Positions 22,376-32,215 of a stretch of 64,000 nucleotides of DNA are shown piece after piece. The number at the start of each line of letters is the position of its first letter. Position 1 is the stretch's first letter. Both the position numbers and the translations under genes were made by a program. Where the stretch lies: NCBI GenBank assembly GCA_973895155.1, contig OZ316892.1:21886001-21950000 (forward strand), given 5' to 3'. A model generated the notes under the pieces. It was given only the letters and a program-made list of their open reading frames with translations, was not told where the DNA came from and made no database searches. Origin of the DNA: Marsupella aquatica. Lineage: Eukaryota; Marchantiophyta.

Positions 22376-23034
22376 ACCATAGTTCCCTCACCCTTGTGGA
22401 ACATTTTCTACTAGGTGTCACCATTTTCATTTTTTTACTAGGTGCCACCATTTCCGTAACCAAAAACTCTTGCCTAGTAATCTTTTTTCCGGGCTGGTAT
22501 AGGTATTAGGTATGCTAATGACTATTTGGACTGGGATTCTAGTCTGAAACCTGTTCCCACAAAGCTCCCGGTTGTTGCCGAAGAACTTGTCTTTTAGACT
22601 TGTCTCCCTGTAAATTATCCATCATTGTTGCCGGTCAGCATCTCCCTGTAAATCATCCATCGAGCCATTGTCCGTTAACATTTCCTCGCTTTTCGGTCAC
22701 AGGGTTACAGACTAGTAACCCCAAACCAAACCGTCATTACTCTATATGTAACTGTGGTTACGGGATATGCCTATAGTGCGGCATGGGGGGTGAATTATGC
22801 GATGGATGGTAACTGTGCATAAAGTCATAACAGGCCGTCCAAATGGGGATAACACCCTGCTCAATATTTGTTGTTTTTTCGCAAATCTGCCGCCAAGTGT
22901 AATGACCATGGCCTGAGTCCCAAATTATACATTTTCAAACTATTTTGAAACTACGATTGAAGTTCCAAAATGTATAGTGTAGTTGTTTGTGAGGAATGAT
23001 TGAGCTCACCTGGGAAGTATTTTGGATCTTCGTT

Positions 23035-23062
23035 CCCCCCGCCCCCCTCCCCCCGCCCCCCC
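23035..23062 (-). other. G-quadruplex motif with single-base loops
   Basis: The + strand has C runs of 6, 6, 6 and 7 separated by single G, T and G bases, so the minus strand has four long G tracts with 1-nt loops. This is the class of motif predicted to fold most stably. Confidence 0.8.
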
Positions 23063-23329
23063 GATTCTTCAGCATATCATCACTGGTTTTCACAAAAATA
23101 GGGGAGTCTACGCCACAGATCGTACCAATTGCTCTAGGAGGGATTGTTTCTAGGCAGATTCTCTCAACTTCATCTCAGGGTGTTGGAGAGGTTGTTGGAC
23201 ACTCTATGCAGCAAGCTGCTAAAATTCCTGTTTAGATTGAAGTTCTACAATTGATCGTTGTTGCTGCTCCTATCAATTGCAAGATGACAAATGTGCGGAG
23301 GATCAAAGGCCCTTCAATCCTCCGCATCA

Positions 23330-24466
23330 AGTTTAGACTACCCCACCTCCAACAATGAGCACGTATCTGCTCCCTGGAGACAAGGTGCAATTGAGGGTCG
23401 AAGATTATAGCAAGATCCTCGACTAGCTTGAAAATCACAACAAGTTGCCTTGTATGGTGATAGACCAAACGTAGCACCTGCTGCAATTGGATCTTTTGGA
23501 ATGGGCCTTGATTCTATCGATGTTTCTATGCAGCCAACCGAGGCAGTACCAAATGGCCACACAATCAATCTCGATGAAGAAATTCAGGCTCAATACATTG
23601 CAACGGAAATTCAAAGTGGTATGAGTTGTTGCATATGTACAATCATTATGAGAAGTGGACATGTTTTGTAGTTCTTTTGTTTAAACCAAATTCTAATTGG
23701 CTTGTAATTTTGGTTTGCAGAGAGCAATGGAGAGGTGGAGGTAACCAGGCTGAACTAGAATGAATATCCAACCTACACTGATCTTGTGAATGAAAACTAT
23801 CATGGTGACCTTAGTCAAGCCAAAATAGATAGCTTTGCATGGACTACAGCTGGTGGCGGAAAACTACCTCCTCCTGGTAATCATGCTCCATCTGTCCATG
23901 ATGGACATCGTGTTGCCACTTCACCAAGTTTTCCTGCACCTGATGCTTGCCCAAGTCCTACCAATGTTGCTCCTTCACACTCTGCCTCGCGCCCCACCTC
24001 CTACGCCTACCCCGGCCCCAACCCCATCTCGTGCTGTGGGACGGCATAGGCAACACCCCCCACCTAGAAACAGAGCTACTCCAATCTCAGCTCTCTTCAT
24101 CTAAGACAAACATGGCTGCTGTCTATTGTGAGAAGTTCGATCAAAATTTTTGTTGATTACATGAAATCAATGGTTGAGTTGAATAGAAAGTTGGAGGAGG
24201 CAATATTGTGAGATAGTCGAGAAGCTCGGATGGAAGCATCTACAAAAACAGAATGGAGGGAGCGTTTTGCTAGGAGACACAGCCTTCAAGCTGAAAAAGA
24301 AGTAGTGAAAAGAGGTGCGGTGGAGAGAGAACATCAAATGTCGGTGATTAGAGCTGAAAGTAAGACTCAATTGTTACTACAACTCTTTTGCTCAAATAAA
24401 TCAGAAGAGCAAATTGTGGGCTTGATGAAGGTCATTGATGATGTAGATCAGACTCAGGCCCAATGA
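23330..24466 (+). pseudogene. Decayed protein-coding fragment, probably transposon-associated
   Basis: A series of frames broken by stops and shifts. One (about 23440-23620) reads LYGDRPNVAP, DSIDV and NLDEEIQAQ; a second (23786-24110) is Pro-rich; a third (24230-24466) is a charged segment with many Glu, Arg and Gln residues ending TQAQ. The layout, with a conserved N-terminal block, a Pro-rich linker and a charged possible coiled-coil tail, resembles the DNA-binding accessory protein that accompanies PIF/Harbinger transposases, but no diagnostic motif is certain. A GT-AG intron may separate the first two parts (about 23618-23720). Confidence 0.3.
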
Positions 24467-25484
24467 GCTAGTAGTAGAAATGGTGAAACTTCACATTTTG
24501 ATGAGTTAGTAGTATTCATATTATTAATAGAGTACTACTTTGCTCCTCTAGTACTTGGGCAATTTTTGTATAAAGTTCAGTACCTTGCTAAAAAATTCCC
24601 CAATAAAATTGCAACTATTTCGAATGGGTATGATTGAGTTGTCTGATTGTGTGAATGGAAAGGGTTTAAGCTTTCAACATCCAGTTGTCAATGAGTCAGA
24701 GGCATGCTACAAGATTTTTTTATGCACATTTACTCAGCCAGATAATGTGTGCTAGTTTGTAGGAAGTATATTTTGAAGCTCAGCAAAAAACTAGTGAATA
24801 AGAGGTGTGTAATTTTCTGCTTTAATAATTCACCTCATTTGAATTTTTGATTACTAGTATACCTCAATGTCCATAAGGGGCAAGTCATATCATCGTAATC
24901 ATCGAGCAGTACAGAAACTCACCTCAGTTTACGTGTAGCACTTTTTTTCAAGTGGCACTTTGAGTTCACATGAGTGAGCCCTTTACGTCGTACTTTGTTC
25001 CCATGAGAAAGATTTCATTAACGGTCGGTTCATCACGAGGATTGGGTGCACAGTTATAGAGGAGGTGGTCCACTCTCGGCCACACTCTTCATTTGCCAGG
25101 GTAGGGATGACATTGCATTGCTCATGATATTCTGGAAAAAAAGGGGGAGGGATCAACTGTAGTGCGGAAGCTCACAATTGTGAAGGGGGACTTGGAACAA
25201 TGGTGCTCTCATTGCTTTGCTACCAATGTGAGTTGCTTGACGTGCTTAGCCAGGTTTTGCTCTTTCAGTGCGTTGCTTGTGCTTGGTCAAGGTTTAGTTG
25301 TGGTCACTCCTTATAATTGCAATGCTAGCGTTGATGGTTCTGAGTATTCCGATTGCTCCAATTGTCCAGGACTATGTAAGCTTCAAGTTGTGCAGGAAGT
25401 ATGCCTCCGAAAAGTACACAGGGTGCTGAAGATCGCACACAAGCTGGTGTTGCCAACATTCCTGAGCAGCTCAATGTAGTCCAA

Positions 25485-25573
25485 AATGATGGGAAAGGAT
25501 GAGATTCAAAATTTGTCTAACTCTAAAGAGTCCCCCCAACATGGATCAAACATGGGTATCAAGATTGATGATG
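25485..25573. repeat. Left arm of a long inverted repeat
   Basis: Positions 25515-25573 are the reverse complement of 27474-27532 with about four mismatches, and weaker similarity continues outward for roughly 30 bp (AATGATGGGAA / AATGGTGGGAA). The arms enclose about 1.9 kb containing the transposase remnant. Confidence 0.75.
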
Positions 25574-26410
25574 TCAAGGAGATTACGGCTCACTTGCACC
25601 ACAGCCCCTCCAATTCACTTAGACTTCTCATGTGAAGTTCAGCTCCCGTTGGAAATGGGTTTGTAAGAGGAAGAGGGCAACTCGCACTTGGGACAGGGAA
25701 CTGGACAGGGAAGGAAGCTCGGGAAGGTCAACATGATAGCAATGGTAGCTTCGGGGATGGGATGCTATACAATGAGTATAGATGGAAGTATCCCTCGCCC
25801 TAAAGTAGTCGATGGTGGACAGCATGGCCAGTAGCAAGTTAGGAAGGGGAAGTATGCATCTTGGCATTTGTGAGAGGAGAGCTCAATGGTAGTCAAACCT
25901 CAGTAGTCGATCCTCAGTAGTCAAGACTCAGATGTTGATACTCAGTAACTGTCAAACAATAGCTTTGTAGGAGAGCACAATCTTTTGGAACTACAACACT
26001 ATGTGTCAATTTTATAAGCTCCCTATGATTTTGAGCAACTTTGAGTAAAGCAATACCTTGCTCGTTTTGTCCTGGAGACCTTCTTTGTCATGGATATAGC
26101 TTGCCCTTGACAGTTTGACAATGTCTTGTCAGGATAAAGAAATGTTAAGAAGTCGATTGCAACTTTGTTGTGAGTCCATTGATTCATTTTCCAACCACTA
26201 CAACTTTACTTCGGCAAACGCAATGAGCAGTTCAATGTATGGAACCAAATAATCATACACTCACATTCAATGCACGGGTCATTTGTACACAGCATAGTCA
26301 GATAGAAAAATCCTTGGGTGAGTTTCATTATAAGCTAGAAAATTGCACTGAACTCAATGACTAACAGTGTATACACTTCGAAAAGCCTGATGTAAAGCTA
26401 AAGCTAAATT

Positions 26411-26927
26411 TATCATCTGTTAAGGTCTCTATGGAGGATTCTGCCTGGTGCCCTATGGAAAGCCAAAGCATGGTTCATCACTGGAGCCTGCAACATTGCA
26501 CCGACCAGTTGGGCCCCATTCAATGGATGATCTTTATCCAGCCTTGGAACCTCTCGATCTGTCTCCATAGGGGAGTCTAAGTCGGTCCATTCATCATACT
26601 GTGCTTGAACAAAGTTGTGTAGCTTTGCACATACCCCAATCCAGCGGATCCTAAACACATTGTCTTTCTTCAAGTTCAATTGAGTTCTCACTCCCTCAAA
26701 GAGTACCAAGGGGATTTCAGCACACCAATGCAGTGCTCACTTGTGACCCTACACTTAGCAACACAAGAGTTGAAGCCCTCTTTGTGTACACTGGTGTCTG
26801 CTCTCTTGTATGCAGCGGCCATGTGCAGGAGTGCTACGTAACCAGAATCTCCTAACAAGTACTGCCCATTTGTAAATCCGGTTCCATATTGTTCACCCAC
26901 AACCACAAGGGTGACTTCTTCATGCAC
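26411..26927 (-). pseudogene. PIF/Harbinger DDE transposase remnant, frameshifted
   Basis: C-terminal half of a DDE_Tnp_4-type transposase. The upstream part (26927 to 26688) has YLLGDSGY, carrying the second acidic residue, then EGFNSCVAKCRVTSEHCIG with the third, ending WYSLRE and a stop. The continuation, RTQLNL ... RIRWIGVCAKLHNFV, lies in another frame (26709 to 26413). The break at about 26690-26710 looks like a small deletion inside the conserved WYSLRELR region. The N-terminal half with the first catalytic Asp was not found in a readable form. Not a working enzyme. Confidence 0.85.
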
Positions 26928-27473
26928 ACCAAATCAGAGCACATTCCATGCATCCTTGGATATGAGACAACACCAAAGGAAGCATATTAAATCAGGAATG
27001 ACAGTATGAATACCATGTTAAGCATAGATGATAATGGCAACTGTAAGCACATGACATATTCAATGCGTAAGTAATCGACACAAGATAAACATGGTTCACT
27101 TCTTCGAGGCTATGTCCACGGAAACACACAATAGAGTTTTACTGAACTCTAAGTCCGTCGGTCATACCAAGTTTCCACAGTGTAAGCTCTCCATAACAAT
27201 AAGCCTAAGTTTCACTTATCCAAGCAAACACCGTTTGACATATAGTGTGCATTCTAGTTAACCTAACCACATCTTCGATTGCAGTTAGTCTAACTATGAT
27301 TACATATCATAACCCTAGACCTTGAGTAAATACCTAACATACCATAATCATTACCCTTACTAGTGAATAGGAACAAGATTTTCCTTCGATGATCACATAC
27401 CACTTGGGCGTTAATTGAATCTCTTGATTTACTATCAAAAATAACATTCACTAGCAAATGTTGTTTGCTGTGG

Positions 27474-27562
27474 CATCATCAATCTTGATATCCATGTTTG
27501 ATCCATGTCGGGGGGACTCTGTAGAGTTAGACTAAAGTTGAATCACCTCCTTCCCACCATTG
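27474..27562. repeat. Right arm of a long inverted repeat
   Basis: Partner of 25485-25573. Translated on the minus strand it gives SNSTESPRHGSNMDIKIDD; the left arm on the + strand gives SNSKESPQHGSNMGIKIDD. Both arms may therefore derive from the same coding segment in opposite orientation, rather than being true terminal repeats. Confidence 0.7.
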
Positions 27563-28733
27563 CAAACCCGAAATTTGTCGATAGCATATCTTGTGCACAC
27601 CAAAGATCATTTCAATGAACTCATGACCACACGAATGCTAGGACCGAAAGAAAACCAATTAGACTGTTTTTCTTGGTCATAGATTCAGAACTATATTCTA
27701 CGTGAATCAATCAGCAACACAAGGGCATCAAATTAATTCTCGACATGAAATATTAGATTGGACTGGTAATGCGATAGGTCGCAAAGATCCATTCACAGTG
27801 CATTTCACAGAAGATATGGCAATGCTGGCGAGCAATTGCCCTGTGATATGTGGCAAGCCATACCATCTTTATGAGTATCCACAATCCATTCAATGATCTC
27901 AAATTTCTAGAGAAACAGTCTAATTAATGCTATCTGCCCTAGTCTAATGCTACATACAGGTGTTCGGTTTTCAACTTCATCGCAACAACCAAGATCTCCA
28001 CTAGACATGCAGAGAGTGTAAGGTCAGCGATGATGAACAAGAGCCTGGCACAGTAGGTGTCTTGCTGTCGAAATCTGCTCTGGTGTATGCCAACTAACTA
28101 CTCCTTTCTGATGCTGCTTTCGAATTTAGCTTAGCTTCCACAATGAAAATCAGGAGTCGATAGATTTTGGCAGTGCCAAATCATCAGTCATGAGCTATTA
28201 AGTGGCAGGGTCCCTCCGTAACAGAAGCCCAAAGAGTCCCATCTAAGTCGATGAACTACATTGCAAGAGCTTGGATTGTATCAGCCTACACACCAGGTTT
28301 GTGAATTTGTCAAGAAAGCAGTTTTACAATTCACGGTTGCCCAACCAACAGGATCTGGTAATCAAGCGGCCGCCACAGCACTCTAGAATAATAATCCTCC
28401 CCACTTCCATTGTGAACTTAAATCCATGTGAATAAGCCCCGGAATAAGCCGTGTCTTGGAAGGACTACTCCATAAAGTAAGCTTTGACCATAATTGTCAA
28501 CTGACCAGCTCCTCGTGGAAATATAGCTTAAGAAGACTGCCATCTCAAACTCCCCAATCGTATTTCTATCTAAAAAAAGGGCGAGGATACTATCAGAAAG
28601 CACCCCTACTGTGATAATGAAAGCAATTACTTCACAAAAGCTTGCTTCGCACAAGGCACCCATCTGTGTGGCCCTTTCAAAGCTGTAGCATAAAGTGATG
28701 GTATTATGAAACTTCATTAGGTAGTATATATTA

Positions 28734-31091
28734 CTATTCACTTCGTACCGAAGAAACGGATTGAGCAGAAACAGAATGGGTGGGACTTCCCAATTCGCCA
28801 TTCGTATTTGATCCCCTAGACCAACCAGTGAGTAATCTTCGTTGTGCGTCCCTGGCAACAGTTGAGAGCCACTCATCGTCTGGGAGCACGCTGTCTGGAT
28901 CAGCTCCTGTGGCAGCATAGGCATTCACGGCCCTCGAGGTTGTGTCAGAGACAACCTGCCGCATAGTCCTTGAAGAATAACGCCCATGGGAAGCTACCTG
29001 CATTATAAATTGCATATCCAGAACAAATTGCCGAAGCCCATTGGGACCAAGCCCTGTTTCCCCACCGTCCTCAAGTGCCTCCCAGAAGTCTTCTTCATTA
29101 GACAGACAAATCACTACAGTTTCTGTGAGCCGCATCAAGAGCACAGTAACCACTCTCTCCCTTCCGACTAGGAGATCTGCTGCTATTTGAGCAATGTTGG
29201 TTAATTTGGCAAAAAGAGCCTGCATAGTGCGAGAAGGCATGGGATCTTGCAACCAAGCAGAGTCATCTAGTCCATCTAAATCCAGGTTCAGATATGTGTC
29301 AGGAGATAGTTGAGCATCTACATCATCAGGGTTGTAAATCAAGTCTAGAGTGTGGTGCTGACAAAAGTAATCTCGTAGCCTATCTACCTCACGTTGCAGC
29401 CTTCTCCTCCACTCCTTCAGCTCTGGCATCCTAGTCGCTGCATTCGCTGTCTGTCTATCTGAGAGTCTCCTTCCCCGAACGTCTTTACCACCGGTTGAAG
29501 GAATGAGCTTCGAAGCTGCTCTAGGCAACAGCTCATCAGCAAGAGCAGCGGCATTTCCCAATAAAGCAAGCTGTTGAGATAAAGTTTCGGCTGTCTTCAC
29601 AATACTAGTACTGAGCGGCTTGGTGGGTCCTTCCTCATCGCCATGAAGGTCCGGCAATGCCTTCAACAATAAGCCTATGTATCCCTCGAAGATGCCTGAA
29701 AGAGCATCTAATGTCCGTCCTGCAAGCTGCATGTTTATCAGAGGGGACACGTCCTCGAGGAAGTCCTGAACCATTGTGTTAAAGTAATGAGCACTGCTAG
29801 TTAATTTCATCGCATTAGCAAAGCTGCCACCAGAGCCAATCGAAGTTCGAACCCCAACACCTCGGGCCTGACTGGCTGGGGGCGCAATAAGGGCCCAGTC
29901 ATCCGCTGCAGCGAGGGCAGCCACACTCTCCTCAATTCTCTTTAAGTTGGCATCCAGTGCCTGCTCAACACTGGGTCGAAGAAGTTTCATCAGTGAAGGT
30001 GAGAGCGCCAGACCCTGCTCTTCCAACAATAAACAATGCCCGAGAGCAATTTCAACACATTCAGCAGCAGCTCGGAGCCCCCCTGCTGCTGCAGATGAGG
30101 AGAGCACATGCCGTTTCACCAACTTGGCAAAGTTTTCCACCTCACAACGTGCCCAGAGAACCGACTCTGATGCATAACTGGGCTCTTCCCCAAAAACAGC
30201 AACCGAATCCCAAATGGCCTGTGCAATAGCTGAGAAAACAAGTTGAGAAAGAGCAGCTGTATATGCCCCTCCATATGATGTTCCACTGGGTCGCAACGTT
30301 CTTATATTGTTTTTGAGACGTTCATGGTGGGATTTCAGTAGGAGAGTGTGAGCTCGAGGTCCTTCACCAAGCTTGTCAAGGGCAACAATGGCAGATCTCA
30401 GTTCAGCTCCTCTTACAGAAGGTTGGCTCACTGCTTCTGCCAGCTGCTCTGCGAGCCTTGCCCTTTGTTCAAAAAGAACAGCCAGAAGTGGGGCAACGAA
30501 AGGCTCATCCCCCTCCTCTCTTTGTCCTTCCATTGCCAACCTCTCTCCCTCATCTAGAGTCAGCAATGCGTCGGCCACCTTCCTCTCTGCTAGTAGTACA
30601 TCCAAATAATCCGGCAGGGCCTGTGCTCGAAGCTCCAGCTCAGAAACACGGTCCCCATCGCTAGCGAGATAATTAGATTCTTCGTCCCCAGATCCTGGAA
30701 TAGAATCCACGTGAACTGCCAGGGACGTCCCCTCAGCTAGCCCATGAATTAGGGTTGCCTGAGCGGACAACAGATTACGCATCGCCAGCAATTCGCCTTC
30801 CAGGTCAGACAATTCTCGTGAAGTTCTGATGAAGGCGGTGTAGTTGGCATATACACTCCTCCGCATCTCCTCCGCGGACGCTTTCTTCAAATCCTGCAGC
30901 TCCGCACACAGCTGCCTCATTCCCTTCTCGCTCATGGAGTGGCATTTCATCTGCACGTAATTGTTGGGGTCGAACTGATCTGACTCGAATACTCGCAGCT
31001 CTTCCCCATTGTACGATCCTGGCATGCCATTCACCAGGATTGGGCCGGAGGCAGCGCCTCTCACCCGCACTGACGGCTTCAACGATCCCAT
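28734..31091 (-). CDS. EXO84: Exocyst complex component EXO84 (EXO84B-like)
   Basis: A 785-residue subunit of the octameric exocyst, which tethers secretory vesicles to the plasma membrane. The N-terminus matches the family (FESDQFDPNNYVQ, 35-47). Residues about 50-118 form the predicted coiled coil of the Vps51/Exo84/Dor1 domain (MRQLCAELQDLKKASAEEMR, then SRELSDLEGELLAMRNLL). The rest is helical, as expected for the cullin-repeat-like rod, and the end SPTHSVSAQSVSSVRS is typical of the plant protein. Length is near that of Arabidopsis EXO84B (about 750). The coding region is one frame without introns, unlike seed-plant homologues. The start is the first Met of the conserved N-terminal block. 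Confidence 0.94.
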   Translation of the reverse strand: MGSLKPSVRVRGAASGPILVNGMPGSYNGEELRVFESDQFDPNNYVQMKCHSMSEKGMRQLCAELQDLKKASAEEMRRSVYANYTAFIRTSRELSDLEGELLAMRNLLSAQATLIHGLAEGTSLAVHVDSIPGSGDEESNYLASDGDRVSELELRAQALPDYLDVLLAERKVADALLTLDEGERLAMEGQREEGDEPFVAPLLAVLFEQRARLAEQLAEAVSQPSVRGAELRSAIVALDKLGEGPRAHTLLLKSHHERLKNNIRTLRPSGTSYGGAYTAALSQLVFSAIAQAIWDSVAVFGEEPSYASESVLWARCEVENFAKLVKRHVLSSSAAAGGLRAAAECVEIALGHCLLLEEQGLALSPSLMKLLRPSVEQALDANLKRIEESVAALAAADDWALIAPPASQARGVGVRTSIGSGGSFANAMKLTSSAHYFNTMVQDFLEDVSPLINMQLAGRTLDALSGIFEGYIGLLLKALPDLHGDEEGPTKPLSTSIVKTAETLSQQLALLGNAAALADELLPRAASKLIPSTGGKDVRGRRLSDRQTANAATRMPELKEWRRRLQREVDRLRDYFCQHHTLDLIYNPDDVDAQLSPDTYLNLDLDGLDDSAWLQDPMPSRTMQALFAKLTNIAQIAADLLVGRERVVTVLLMRLTETVVICLSNEEDFWEALEDGGETGLGPNGLRQFVLDMQFIMQVASHGRYSSRTMRQVVSDTTSRAVNAYAATGADPDSVLPDDEWLSTVARDAQRRLLTGWSRGSNTNGELGSPTHSVSAQSVSSVRSE

Positions 31092-31517
31092 CTTACGATA
31101 CCCGTCTTATGCCCTGTCCAATCTTTCGTCCCACTCTAACGATTCCTCCCTGTCCTCTTCGTTCTTTTCTTCCGTATTCCCGCGATCCCTAGTCCCTGTC
31201 CCCTAGATGACCGACTAGAACTGAAATCCACCAGCCGGATCCACACCAGTACAATCAATTTGTTTTGCGCATGACTTGGGTGGTCTCCCTGTCATTTCTC
31301 CTCATCCTTTGCCATCCCGAAATCCACCGCATACACATCCTGTGTCTCCCTCCTTTCGTACTCTGTTCTCTCTCTTTGCACATGCTCGGTCCTTGGCAGA
31401 CTAAAAGTGCTCCTGAAACAAAAAGTGAAACTTCCGGCGAGCAGGATTTGACCAGTGCAATCAAATCTCTCGTCCTTTGCCTCTCGCCCACTCTTGAACT
31501 CCGCGCAGTCTTCGTTG

Positions 31518-31536
31518 CACCACCACCACCACCACC
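31518..31536. repeat. (CAC)n microsatellite
   Basis: Six consecutive CAC triplets in the inferred 5' flank of EXO84. Confidence 0.8.
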
Positions 31537-31925
31537 GCCTCACCTGCATCACATCGCTCTCTCTCTAGAACACATTCTGCTAATTGCAACTCGACTAGAC
31601 TACTGGCAATGGCAGCACCAAGACTGCGGCCGAAGACGACGCAGTCGCATTGTGGGAACTGGGACGGAACGATACCTCGTCTTCTGTGAGTAGTGACGAC
31701 GAAGAAAGTGTCGTGTCCGACTGGCATCACACGAGCTTCTTCTAGCGTATGGTCGTCCAGGTCGTGCACGACCTCCGGGAAATATTAATTGGCTCTTCTT
31801 TAGTATAAGGCACATAGGCAAATTAGTTCGTGAACCCCTTGGTTAATAAAATCAGGGGGAAGAGTCGATCTGAGTCGTCTTCATTTCTTATCTCCGTAAA
31901 TTATTTAGTCAGTCTATCATAATGG

Positions 31926-32215
31926 TCAATCTATGGCTCAAAAGAAAAATCTCAAATAGATCTATAGATGGGTTCTGTTTGTTTTACAAATGGGTTAATA
32001 TTTTTCAAATGAAAAATTAAACAAATCCAAACCTTCCTAGTCATCGATTTTGTTAATTTTACGATCTTTGCCATCCATTTTGTAATGCCTCTAGAAATCT
32101 TATTCATCCATGTTAGAAGGCAATCTAGGGTGCAAAAGAAAGATCTCAATGAGATCTACGACTGAGTATTTTTTTGTTTTGAGAATGAGTAAATAGTTTT
32201 GAGTATAAAATTCGA
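31926..32215. repeat. Imperfect 193-bp tandem duplication
   Basis: CAATCTATGG ... AAAAGAAAAATCTCAA at 31926 is repeated at 32119 as CAATCTAGGG ... AAAAGAAAGATCTCAA. In both copies a block like GATCTAYRGAYKG and T-rich DNA follow. Diverged. Confidence 0.55.

Larger units (their letters stand above)
22376..28733. other. Transposon-rich intergenic region between CDKC and EXO84
   Basis: Apart from the features listed separately (G-quadruplex motif, decayed open frames, PIF/Harbinger remnant, long inverted repeat) I see no intact gene here. Open frames are short, and those with recognisable homology are interrupted. Confidence 0.5.
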
